Origin: Adiantum capillus-veneris
Lineage: Eukaryota; Streptophyta; Polypodiopsida; Polypodiales; Pteridaceae
NCBI GenBank assembly: GCA_014529385.2
Contig: CM043952.1
Span: forward strand, 60,904,119-60,964,118
Direction: 5' to 3'
Length of the DNA: 60,000 nucleotides
Shown: one piece after another, positions 30,028 to 39,873 of the stretch
Layout: the number at the start of each line of letters is the position of its first letter
Numbering within the stretch: position 1 is the first letter of the stretch
Made by a program: the position numbers and the translations under genes
Notes under the pieces: model-generated
Databases searched by the model: none
What the model was told of the DNA's origin: nothing
Seen by the model: only the letters and a program-made list of their open reading frames with translations

Positions 30028-30340
30028 TCTTCCCGAAATGACGGGATTTCTTGGCTATGGTTCCGGATTGATGTTCATGGATATCTTCTGGGTTCTGAAG
30101 TATCTTGAGCATTCCGCTCCTCAGATTCTCTAGGTTCTTGAGCATCATGCTCTTGTCACCTTCTCAAAGAATCCCAAGTCTTGTGTCGCCTTCTTGCAGA
30201 GAGAAAAAAAAATTCCAACTCTGCGAGATTTTCCTGCAAGACTTAGGTTTCCACCTGCTTACTTCTCTCTTGGCTTGTCATGGCTTCTTCCCGTATCTTC
30301 CCAGAGTCGCCCTCCTTTACAGAGAAAGAGAGGAGACCAT

Positions 30341-30352
30341 GCTCCGATACCA
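30341..30352 (-). other. Primer-binding site, initiator tRNA-Met type
   Basis: Minus strand TGGTATCGGAGC differs from the common plant site TGGTATCAGAGC at one base and sits one base from a TG...CA LTR boundary. Confidence 0.65.
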
Positions 30353-30353
30353 C

Positions 30354-32303
30354 TGTCACAAACGGGAGCGCATAACAATATAAAATACATTCGGATAAAT
30401 AGGATTTATCACTTATTACTGAAGCCAGAGGATATAGAGAGAAATAAATAGAGAGAGAGAGAGATAGAGAGTGAGAAGATCGACACGGTATTGGGGACCA
30501 GAAGATGGGTTGGTCCCCCCACCCCCCCCCCTAATAGTATCTTTATTACTGAGGAGAACTCTATACAAGCACTTGAACCGAACGTATTACCACGTTCGTT
30601 CTAGAATAAGACTCGATGGTTCCCGGAAGCCTCAGCTTCCGATTCCCAGGGCAAAACCCTATTCCAAGGAAGTTCCGTTCCTTATTCCAATTCCTCGAGA
30701 ATCAAGGTTCTCGCCTCTGGATCTCACCTTCCAGTCTCAGGGCATGGCATCCTTGCAACTCTCTTTCCAGAGTCCTCTTCCCGCAGAACAGCTCTGCTTT
30801 CCCGAACACGAACTTCTTACTTGGGAATCCCAACTTCCATATCACAACTTGAGAGACTACCTCTCTCCGATCCATGGATCTCTCTGACCCTTGGGCTGAT
30901 CTGGCTCTAGTTCCTCAGAGCGCTTTTCTCCTGCAGAGGCTCATGCCTTCCTCTGCTCCTACTCCCTCGCGAAGAGGAAGTACACCTGCAATCAAATACT
31001 CAAAGATCAGAACATGAAAATCGTTACCTTCAAAGTCTCGACACTCGAAACGCAACTCGATTCTCGAAAAGCAATTCCTCGAAAGAGATCTCTCCATAGA
31101 AAATCCTCTCTTCCAATCCTACACACAAAAGAGGTGTGTTCTCGGGTTCCTTCTCGTAAATCAACCCCGTCTACGACGTTTATGGGTTGAAAACAAAGAA
31201 AAACAGCAACTTGTCGCGATGGAAACACGCTTCGTATGCACTTCTTCGCGAGAAAACTCGAGCACCGGGTCTTGGCGACATCTGGTACACTTGGGGCAGC
31301 CATGGGCATCACCGGCAACGTCTTCTTTACGACTGAAATCTGCAGCAGCATCTCCTCCTTGCAAAGATTGGTCCTCCCCTCTAAGTGAGGGCATGTGATG
31401 CTTTTATAGCTCCTAGTCACGAGCACGAATAACTGCTCACGTAGAGATCGCGACCGTTTTTTTTTTTTTTAATGTTCTGCTAGAAAAAGAGAGAGAGAAA
31501 ACGTTGGTGGATCGGTTGCTTTATTTATCAGATGGCTGCCCACTTATTAAGTGGGCGGCCGACGTATTTTGAAAATAGTCTGAACCTACCCAAAAACTCA
31601 ATAAATCCTTATAAGTTAAAAACAATGCTTTCACAGCACTTCCCAGGCGTCCCTGGATGCAATCACACGCACAATGGCAATGCAAACATAAACTTCCTCG
31701 CGGGAAAGCATCTGCTTTCCCGAAAAGCAATCCCGCTTTCTCAGAAAGCATCTATTTTTCCTCAAAGTTTCCTCTGAACCCATCTTCATTCAAGTGCTTG
31801 CTTTTTCCTTGTGCACAATTCTAACACAGTTCGGAATTTCCTCCCAACTATGGATATTCCCTTTCCGATGCACCTGTCACCCACCTTGTGACGCATCAGG
31901 AATACCCATCACCTAGTCCTTTCCTACCGAACTTACGGTACAATCTCCTTCACGATGCTCTATGTCACCCATCCTATGACGCATCAGAGATGTCCGTTCT
32001 CGGATGGTCGGATACTTCTTCCCGATGCTCCCTGTCACCCATCCGATGTGACGCATCAGAAGTACCCGTTCCTGGTGGCCTTACAGATATTCCCGTTCTC
32101 AATGCTCCCGTCATTACTTTGAATGACGCACTAGGAATACTCTGTACTCGGATGTCTCCAGTGAGAAAAGCCCTCTCACTTAAAATTCCAATAATTCATT
32201 TAGAATTATTTTTCCTTGGTGTTCCAAGCGAGAAAACCCTCACTTATAAATCCAATAATTCATTTAGAATTATTTTCTGTAAGATAAAGCCAATTTAGCA
32301 ACA
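30354..32303 (-). repeat. Probable long 5' LTR (about 1.95 kb, single copy in window)
   Basis: Starts TGTCACAAAC next to the primer-binding site and has a TG...CA end at 32303 (AGCAACA). It contains hairpin-like subrepeats of the form GTCACCCATCC..GTGACGCATCA near 31868, 31958 and 32032, with a looser copy near 32110, and two copies of CCAATAATTCATTTAGAATT (near 32197 and 32250). The partner LTR is not in the window, so the right border is tentative. Confidence 0.5.
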
Positions 32304-32344
32304 CTCGCTGTGCTGACGTCCATCGCGACGTATCCGTCCAACAG

Positions 32345-32766
32345 ACTTTCTTGTGAATGAGTTTGACTACACTAGCATTGATAAAAGGGCAGAGAGCTCC
32401 TTTAGCTAGGGCTTCTTGCCAGAATTTTATTAAATAAGGAGAAATAAAGTCTTCATACAAGCAATAAAATTCGTTAGGCACACCATCCACACCAGGAGAC
32501 TTGCCACATTTTAACTTTCCAATAGTTTCTTTGACTTTCCCTTCAGCCAACATATTTGCCACATTCTTTGAGACTATTTTTTTCCTTACTTGAGCAATTT
32601 TTGATCTGGCATCAGTGATGATTTTGTTTCTTAGGGGAAAGCCAAAGAAATTATTGGAAAAAAAAGACTTATCAATCTCCAAGTTTTCTTTTTGAGAAGA
32701 AGCTTGATTTCTATTCTTATCAATCAAAAAGGGGATTAAATCCTTGCATTTTCTTTTAAAAAGCAA
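32345..32766 (-). pseudogene. L1-type LINE: start of reverse transcriptase, 3' end missing
   Basis: Minus-strand frame with the LINE RT entry motif IGKLKCGKSPGVDGVPNEFY, then ISPYLIKFWQEALAKG and INASVVKLIHKK. The text turns to unrelated sequence right after HKK, so the catalytic FADD-type box and everything after it are lost. The N-terminal 60 residues form the usual linker before RT. Confidence 0.85.
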
Positions 32767-32815
32767 AAATTTTAGTACTAGGCCTATCTATTTTGCCAAC
32801 CCAAAATTCTATGGT

Positions 32816-33178
32816 CTAGGCAAGGTCACCCTGAGCTTCCAGAAGCTCCTCATTTTTAAGCTGGTGTTTTAGGGACAAAAGCTCAAGAGATGACACGTCA
32901 ATAGGAGATTGATTTTCTAGCAGAGAGATCTGTTGACTAGTCATCATCCTCTTGCTAGGCCTTGGTTCCTTAGTCTTTCTTTTGTAATCAGTCAAAGCCT
33001 TATGAGTGTTTCTAATAGCTTCTTCCCAAGTAGCAAAAGAACTAGATTGTTTATTGAATGCATTGTTAAAGATCTGCTCGACTTTTTTTTTGACTGAAGC
33101 CATCTTAAACAATGTGCTATCCAAATGGGGCCATCTAGCTTTGAACATATGTTCCTCTTTATGTAACTCAAAAATCAA
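32816..33178 (-). pseudogene. LINE ORF2 region between endonuclease and RT
   Basis: 120 codons of charged helical text (FKARWPHLDSTLFKMASVKK, FATWEEAIRNTHKALTDYKR), as expected between endonuclease and RT of plant L1 elements. In order and on the same strand as its neighbours. Confidence 0.7.
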
Positions 33179-33222
33179 GGGTTTGTGATTAGATAATAAT
33201 AATGAAGAGTCAGTTTTTCAAC

Positions 33223-33863
33223 TCACCAACCAGAAGGGTTGTAAGAGGTTGGCTGACATGTACATTCTATCCAGTCTTGCAGATCTAAAGCAAGACCAAG
33301 CTGATTATTAGACCAAGTAAAACATGTGCCTTTAAAAGTGTCCACAAGAGCCTGACTATCTGCTAAGTGGTCCCAACTTTGTTTTTCAGAGCCTTGAATG
33401 GTTTTCCCAAAAGCTTTAAACCTATCGTTTAAAGAAGTGACCATATTAAAGTCTCCAATTATCATTAGAGGACCTTTGATTCACTTAATACTGTCCACAA
33501 TTTTTCTCTTTTTGACATTGAATAAGAAGCGTATAGAGTGACAATAGAATAATTAAAAGGTTCTTTTAGAGTGATTGTTATCAAATTTCCTCTTTGACCT
33601 CTCTGTACTTCCCCAATTGACTTCTCATGTTTAGAGTGTATTCCAATAGCAACTCCTCCTCTCCCTACACAATGGTTAGTAAAAAACCATTTATGATGTT
33701 ACTAATTTTCATCAAATGGTTCTCTAGAGTGAATCCTATTGACTTTAATTATTGCAGACAAATGTAGTCAGCCTGCAAATTCAAATCAGTGACCCATTTT
33801 TTTGTACATACTGCTCTAGCGGGGTCAAAAAGACCTTTGCAGTTTAAAGAAAAATTACATGTG
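33223..33863 (-). pseudogene. LINE ORF2 endonuclease (decayed)
   Basis: The C-terminal half is open with the apurinic-endonuclease motif IIGDFNMV at 33465 and TCFTWSNNQ near 33325. The N-terminal half (33480-33863) survives only in pieces, for example CKGLFDPARAVCTKKWV near 33830, with many stops. Confidence 0.75.
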
Positions 33864-33870
33864 ATCTCAC

Positions 33871-34686
33871 TCATTTCTTATGAGATTTAGAGGGTTTGAC
33901 AAAGGAAATTGAGGCCCTATTAGGGTCTGTGCTTTTTTCCTTTTTCGTCTTTGTTTTGAAACCCAATTGGGGTAAAGTCTCCTCCTCTGCTTGTGTCATC
34001 AAAATGTCCACAGAGGGGTTTGGAGAATGTGAAAACTTATCCAATACTAAATTGTCATGTTCTTGAAGTTCTTGGACAAGATTGTCTTGATCAACATCTA
34101 CATCCAAATCCTCCTTTATAGGGCTCGAGTTTTGAAGTGGAATGGCTTCAATAACTGGTTCACTGTCTGAGGCTTCAAAATCTGAAAGCATCGCTCTTGA
34201 TTTGTCCAGTAGGTTAACATGAGGGGAAATAGTAATATTATGGGAAGGGGCCTCTTTTACATGGTTAGAGGTTGAGTGTTCTTTAGGACTAGCTTGAGGG
34301 TTCTGAGAAGAGGAGGCTTTGTCGGATGGATCCTCATGTTCTTCTACATGAGAGGGGTCAAAAACATCGTCTAGGAGAGCCCCAAATATGTTTACCACTT
34401 TGGTGGGGTTGTTTCTGGTTAGATTCCTATTTCTGAAGTTAGCTCTTCTATTGACTTGAAGGAAGCCTTGACCCCCTTCTTTCGCTTCTCTAATTTTGTC
34501 TGGTTCTTTTTGAGTTTTGGTAGCCATCTTAGGGAAATCTCTTATGAAATGACCCTGTTTGAAAGAGTGGAAACATGCATTTGGAAGTTTTATGTAGATA
34601 ACCCTTTGTTCATGCAAAACTAGACCCTTCTGGCCTTTAAGATGAATACTTTCTCTCAGCACAAGGCATTGCAATGTCCACTTCAA
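33871..34686 (-). pseudogene. LINE ORF1, C-terminal half
   Basis: 271 codons beginning in an RNA-binding region. A degenerate zinc knuckle (CFHSFKQGHFIRDF; usual pattern CX2CX4HX4C) is followed by a long acidic/serine-rich tail ending KPSKSHKK. It ends just upstream of the endonuclease. This order is typical of plant L1 elements. Confidence 0.7.
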
Positions 34687-35705
34687 TCAGCAGCTCAGGA
34701 TCCCACTTAGGGTTAATTCCATTAGTAGGTTTTTGACCCAGCACCTTTCTCAGTTGAGCACCTAATTGCTTAAGCCAAGGGAGAAATTCAGTTGGATAAT
34801 CAGAGAAATCAACCTAGACTAGCACCTTAGAAGGTTTTTTTGCCTTTGGGGTCAACTCCTTTAGACCATTTAAACACAGACATAGGGGTATTTTTAGCAG
34901 CCACTATCCTCTGCTGATGACCTAGAGAGCATTGTCAGAGTCTTCAAAAAAAAAAAAAAGAGGTAATAGTTGTTAGGTAAATACTTCACCTGAGTAGGGA
35001 ATAAGTTTCTGCCCTTCCATTCCTATGAAGTCCATTGCTTTAGAACTTCCACCGGTGGTCTAACAGCATGACATAGCCCTATCACCACCCTTTCCATAAG
35101 ATGCTTGTACCAACTCTCCAGTTCTGTAGCGCCTATTATCACTTCCCCTGCTACACTGTTGATGTTATGAGATTCTTGTTTACCTCCATCTTTTTGACCA
35201 TTCTCAGAAGATTCTAAGCTATCCTCTTTACCCTTATCTTCTCCCTGATTATGGTTTGGTTCTGCCTGGTTAACTTCCCCCTTATTATGCACATGGGATT
35301 CCTTATGTACATAGGCTTCTTCAATGCTAGGATGCTCCATATTTTGCTAGACATAGGTAAATACAGAAAATAGACCATTGTGAGAATGAGTGTTAGGGCT
35401 TACTTGAAGAGGCCTTTGCCCTACCAGATTCAGACCAGCTCCATTGAAGGCCCCACCAGGAGGAGGAGACATAAAGTTATTCAGCATGTCTGACTGCATA
35501 TGCTGTTGCATGAGCGGGGAGGGTCTGTTGTGTAAAGCCTGAGCATAGGTGGTGGGGCCTTGCTGCGGATTGCTGAAGGAAATTCCCGAAGCGCCTACAA
35601 CTTGTACTAGTGCCGGATTGCCATTAGCAGCTTTGTCTGAGCTGCAAACGCAGGACCAGGTTCACCTCCCACCAGACCATTGTGTAGAGCTTCATGCAGA
35701 GCCAT
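34687..35705 (-). pseudogene. LINE ORF1, N-terminal half (frameshifted)
   Basis: A probable start ATG at 35705 (MALHEALHNGLVGG) is followed, across frame changes, by MQQHMQSDMLNNFMSPPPGG near 35500 and MEHPSIEEAYVHKESH at 35340. The RNA-binding-like block TEFLPWLKQLGAQLRK lies near 34760. Several stops and shifts; a poly-A/T run at 34946-34960 is one site of damage. Confidence 0.55.
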
Positions 35706-36452
35706 CTTCTAATTCCTCAATCCCACCCCCCAAGGGGGAAGGGATAAAGGCTCCCTCAGAGGCAGAGAAGAGAAAAGAACACCTTAATAGAGAAGGGGAA
35801 AGAGTACTCGGTGAGGGGAATCTTGCATGACCTCGTTATGCGAGCTAGTACGGATGCTCAAAACCACATCATCATCAGTGAAGAATTTTGCATGCAAGTT
35901 CTAGGCCACTGAGGTTGGACCACCTTCTGGCGGATCTTGAGCAAGAGCCTACAGATTTCTTCTAGAGCTACGAAGTTGCTCCACGGGTTGCATCGCATGA
36001 TTGGACAGAACGTGGGGTCAACCTGCCTCTTGTGGCATGAGAATATATTGCTTTTTGTCCTCCAAAAAGTAGTGGCGTCTCCACATTGGCTGGTATTTCA
36101 GCTCTTCATTTAGAAGGGAATCCACATCTAGTGGTGTCTCATGTATTCCTTGTCATTAATATCTCTTAAAGGAAGCAGGGTCATGTAGGAACTTTGATAC
36201 ACTGCTTCCTCCCATTCCCAATTTTTTTCATCGAGGGCTAGGTTCCTTTGCTTTATCTCGAGCAAGCGCTCGTCTTTTGTTGGGATTGTGCATGAGGAGG
36301 ATGGCTGGCCATGTTCTTCTTCCCAAAGTGGTGATTGGATGGGTTCTTCATGTTTTGGGAAGGTTGGTCTTAGGCTGACAAATGTCTCGCCTTGTGGAGG
36401 ATCTTGTGGTGCAATAGTACCCATACTCAACCTTCTTGCCTTAATTGAGGTA
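35706..36452. other. Unassigned stretch upstream of the LINE
   Basis: A minus-strand open frame of 146 codons (36568-36128) has proline- and glutamine-rich text without a recognisable domain, and its first third overlaps the copia fragment. It may be the 5' end of the LINE or older debris. Confidence 0.3.
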
Positions 36453-36618
36453 CTTGGAATCTTTTGTTTGTATTTGCACTTGCAAGACTTGGTCTTGTTG
36501 AAAAATTTGTGGATGAAAAATGGACAGTTTAGGTCCTTGGAATCTTTTGTTTGTATTTGCACTTGCAAGACTTGGTCTTGTTGTCAAATTTGTGGATGAC
36601 AGATATAAAATTCATGAT
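36453..36618 (+). repeat. 83-bp tandem duplication at the start of the copia fragment
   Basis: CTTGGAATCTTTTGTTTG... begins at 36453 and again at 36536. The second copy runs on into copia pol. Confidence 0.85.
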
Positions 36619-38469
36619 CTTAGTTTTGGTGATGAAATAGTTACATTTGGCATATTGTGCCATGGGCTATATAAGCTCCCTTTGTACGACAAGTGAGGAC
36701 AAAATTTTGCAAATGCAATTGTAGATGCAAAGCTTTGGCATGCACGTTTTGGGAATTTGAATCTTGTTAGTTTGTTGCATTTGTGAAAACTTGATATGGT
36801 TGCTTCTTTGTCGTCTCTTGAAGCACCTTCTAAGCATGTTTGTTAGGTTTTATTTTGGGTAAGATGTAGCGTTTAAAGTTTTCAAAGGATGGTTCAATTA
36901 GTGCTACATGCAGGCAGCAATATGTGCATAGTGATGCTTGTGGGCCTATGCAAAATCCATCCTTAGGCAATTACATATACTTCGTGACTTTCATTGATGA
37001 TTACTCTAGGCATGCATGGGTGTATCGGCTTAAATCTAAGTCTGAAGTGTTGATGTGATTCAAGCAATTTCTAGCTATGGCTAAAAATGTCTCTAAATAC
37101 TATGGGCACCCTCTGTTGTTCAGATTGAAGGGGAGAGTATATGTCTTTTGAATTTAATGCATTCCTGGCTAATTGTGGGATAGAAGACCAATGTACAATG
37201 TCGTATACACCTCAAAAAAATGGTGTTGTTGAAAGAAAGAATGGGTCGCTTACAGAGATGGCACAATGTATGGTCAAGGCTCAAGCTTCACCATATTTGT
37301 TTTGGCTTGAAGCTATCATGTGTGTGACTTATGTAAATAGGTTTCCTACCAAAGCCTTGTAGTCTATGACTCCTTATGAGGCATAGCTTGATAAAAATCC
37401 ATCTATTGATCACATGCACGTTTTTAGTCGTTTAGCTTATGCTTTGGAGCCACAAACACAGTGCAAATAATTGGACGATAAGGATGTTAAATTAATTTTT
37501 GTTGATTACAGTATTGAGAGCAAAGGTTATAGGTAATACCATCCACAAACAAAATATATCTTGGTTTCATGAGATGTTGTGTTTGAGGAAGATTCTTTTT
37601 AGCCTTTGTTATCATGTACCACAGACAATAATGTAAGCTCACGACATTTATGACACTTTGTTGCCTCTTTTAATGGTGAAAACTTGGATGTAAATTACAA
37701 TGAGGCACATAGACAACCTATGGTGGTTTCTAAAAATGTTATGGATCAGTCTATTACTGAGTGATGAAAATGTACATGATATACCTAATGTACTAGATGT
37801 GGAAAGGGTTGAAAATGAAGAGACTAGAGGTATGCCAAAATGATTGGTGCATACTTTGCTTGATAATAAATTGGATGCACTTATGTCTAGTTGTACTCAT
37901 TTAGGTTCTCGCCATGCATCTTATGCTATGTGTTGGCTATTTCTAGCTTATGTGATGAGGAGGAACCTCTTTCTTTTGATGAAGCATAGAATTCAAAAAA
38001 TTAGATAGCTTCCATGCAATGAGAATATGATGCACTTATAGAAAATGACACATGGACTTTATGTGATTTCCCTCTTGGCAAAAAGGCCATCGGTACAAAG
38101 TGGGTTTACAAGTTAAAACGTAAGCCGAATGATGAGATTGATCGCCACAAGGCTAGACTTGTTGCAAAAGGTTATTCACAAAAAAAAGGCATTGATTATA
38201 AGGAGACCTTTGCTCCCACTTGTCGTATGACTACTGTTTGTTTTCTATGTGCATTGGTAGCTCATTTTGGATGGAATCTACATCAATTAGACATTGTTAT
38301 TACTTTCTTGAATGGTGATGTATGTGAGGAATTTTATGTAATGCATCATCGCAGTTTTATCAAGAAAAGAAAATAAAGTGTGCAAATGTAAGAAGGCCTT
38401 GTATGGGTTGAAGCAGTCTCCTTGTTCTTGGTATGAGAAAGTTGACACTCATTTGGTTAAACAAGGCGT
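36536..38469 (+). pseudogene. Ty1/copia pol fragment, heavily mutated
   Basis: Text parallel to the minus-strand copia at 44407-47747 appears in pieces: LWHARFGNLN near 36735 (pre-integrase), SYTPQKNGVVERKNGSL near 37200 (integrase), MTPYEA, then RT blocks HKARLVAKGYSQKKGIDYKE near 38145 and CKCKKALYGLKQSPCSWYEK near 38380. More than a dozen stops. It ends in the middle of RT, where the LTR of another copia begins at 38470. Confidence 0.85.
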
Positions 38470-38789
38470 TGTAACAGTCCAAGTGAGTGCACCTTGCATG
38501 TCTAGCGTGAGGGTGATGTATTTCTTAAAAGTGCACATGCGAGAGCGTGTGTGTGTGTGTGTGTGTGTACGCGCGCGCGCACGCGCGAGCGCGTGCACGC
38601 GCAGCAATGGAGAAGACAGAGGAAGAGAGGAGGAGAGGAGACACAGGTTTTAGTGGACTTCAAACACAATAGTGTTAGGGTTATGAGTCCTTATTGTTTA
38701 ACGTAGAATGAATGGTCAATGTTAGTTCCCGGTTAGTCTTAGACCGCCTAGCACTCAGGCACGGTACATTGGGCTTTACCACCCCAACA
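38470..38789 (-). repeat. 3' LTR of an older copia element (minus)
   Basis: TG...CA ends (TGTAACAGTCC...ACCCCAACA). On the minus strand it follows a classical copia purine tract AAGTGGGAGGT at 38790-38800. It cuts into the + strand copia pol fragment. It contains a GT/GC microsatellite at 38545-38602. Confidence 0.7.
38545..38602. repeat. GT then GC/CA microsatellite
   Basis: Alternating purine-pyrimidine run (GTGTGT... then CGCGCG...), 58 bp, within the LTR; a sequence type able to adopt Z-DNA. Confidence 0.85.
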
Positions 38790-38806
38790 ACCTCCCACTT
38801 AAAGGA

Positions 38807-39028
38807 TGTTGGAATTAGGGTTGCAAAGAAACGCACACAACTTGGAGAAGATGAAGGAAGCTCAAGGCACACAATTGAGAGTGTGTTACTTAGTGTGTAA
38901 TAGAAAGATAGATAGCCCTAGAGTGATGGGCGTATATACAATGCATGGGGGACCTCCAAAAGAGGGAAAAAATGCCCCGGCAGTCCTATTGTGTTCACAC
39001 ACATCACTACCACATGTATATGGTAACA
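38807..39028 (-). repeat. Copia 3' LTR (222 bp)
   Basis: TGTTGGAATTAGGG...TGGTAACA. Differs from the right copy by scattered substitutions and small indels. Confidence 0.9.
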
Positions 39029-39040
39029 AATCCCCCGTGG
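39029..39040 (-). other. Copia polypurine tract
   Basis: Minus strand CCACGGGGGATT directly precedes the 3' LTR. Confidence 0.6.
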
Positions 39041-39103
39041 AGTGATGCGGTGAACGAGAGCTGGCACATGAGTAAAGGGAAGTGCCATGCCCTAAAGACA
39101 TGA

Positions 39104-39694
39104 TCAGTCCACAAAGGGGAGTAAGCCCAAAGCTTCAAGCTTCTCGCGAGACAATGCCTTTGTGAAAAGATCTGCAAGGTTGTCCTGTGTTGGCACATAA
39201 GCCAAGTTGATCTCTCTTGCTGAGAGCCTCTCCCTGACATAGTGGTAATGCATCTCAATGTGCTTTGTGCGAGCATGAAAAACTGGGTTCCTCGCAACTG
39301 CCAATGAGCTCTGACTGTCAGTGTTCATAGTGTTGGCAGTGACCTGTCCAACACCCAAATCAGCCATAAGGCGTCTGAGCCATACACACTCAACCGTAGC
39401 TGTGAAGACTGCCCTGTACTCAGCCTCACAACTCGAAGTGGCCACAGTAGGTTGCTTCTTGCTCAACCATGATATACATGAACTACCAAGCATGAAACAA
39501 AAATGACTTGTGGACACTTGCGTGTCAAAACAACCAGCCCAATCTGAGTCCGAAAAAGCATGTAAGTCTGGCGGCAACGATCCCCCCTTGGGATAAAACA
39601 AGCCAAGGTGTAAAGTGCCACTAAGGTAGTGGAAAATCCTCTTGATAGCCTGCCAATGCTTAGACCCTAGGCTATGCATGAATCTGCTGACCTG
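39104..39694 (-). pseudogene. Copia RNase H domain (3' end of pol)
   Basis: Minus-strand frame with FMHSLGSKHWQAIKRIFHYL near 39650, DSDWAGCFDTQVSTSHFCF near 39530, SSCEAEYRAVFTATVE near 39420, DSQSSLAVARNPVFHARTKH near 39290 and the end motif DNLADLFTKAL. These are all the hallmark blocks of copia RNase H. Its beginning joins the RT end at 44344 once the nested element is set aside. Confidence 0.9.
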
Positions 39695-39858
39695 TATAAG
39701 AACCCCAGGAGCTAGAGACCTGGATCCTCCACCCAACCGCCCATACTTATAGGCTCTTAGCCCTAGGATCCCATGTCCACACTGCTAGCTGGCCCGTGGC
39801 CGGGGTCCGTGACCCCCCCTTAGGGTAGGGCCCTGCCCGTAGGACCCGTGTCCTGACA
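39695..39858 (-). repeat. 3' LTR of the 4.6-kb element
   Basis: TATAAGAACCCC...GTCCTGACA on the + strand; GC-rich, with CCGTGGCCGGGG and GACCCCCCC blocks. Confidence 0.9.
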
Positions 39859-39873
39859 TTACTCCCCCCTTTG
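39859..39873 (-). other. Polypurine tract of the 4.6-kb element
   Basis: Minus strand CAAAGGGGGGAGTAA touches the LTR. Confidence 0.7.

Larger units (their letters stand above)
28543..30353 (-). pseudogene. Minus-strand LTR-element leader and gag-like debris
   Basis: Downstream (minus) of a primer-binding site at 30341-30352, coding-like text appears: LENLRSGMLKILQNPEDI, then PRNTPVRFYTFDEREDILKA and TAFIRQFEVVFVNDNFEK. This segment occurs twice because of a 397-bp tandem duplication. Further left the text decays up to the right end of the DNA transposon. Gag of an LTR element is the likely identity; no RT or integrase is seen. Confidence 0.45.

Noticed and set aside
29293-30133. Plus-strand ORFs with a repeated 120-aa text
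   Set aside because: They are antisense shadows of minus-strand gag-like debris, repeated because of the 397-bp duplication.
38886-39297. Minus-strand ORF spanning copia RNase H and LTR in another frame
   Set aside because: It overlaps the well-supported RNase H frame and the LTR, without a domain.
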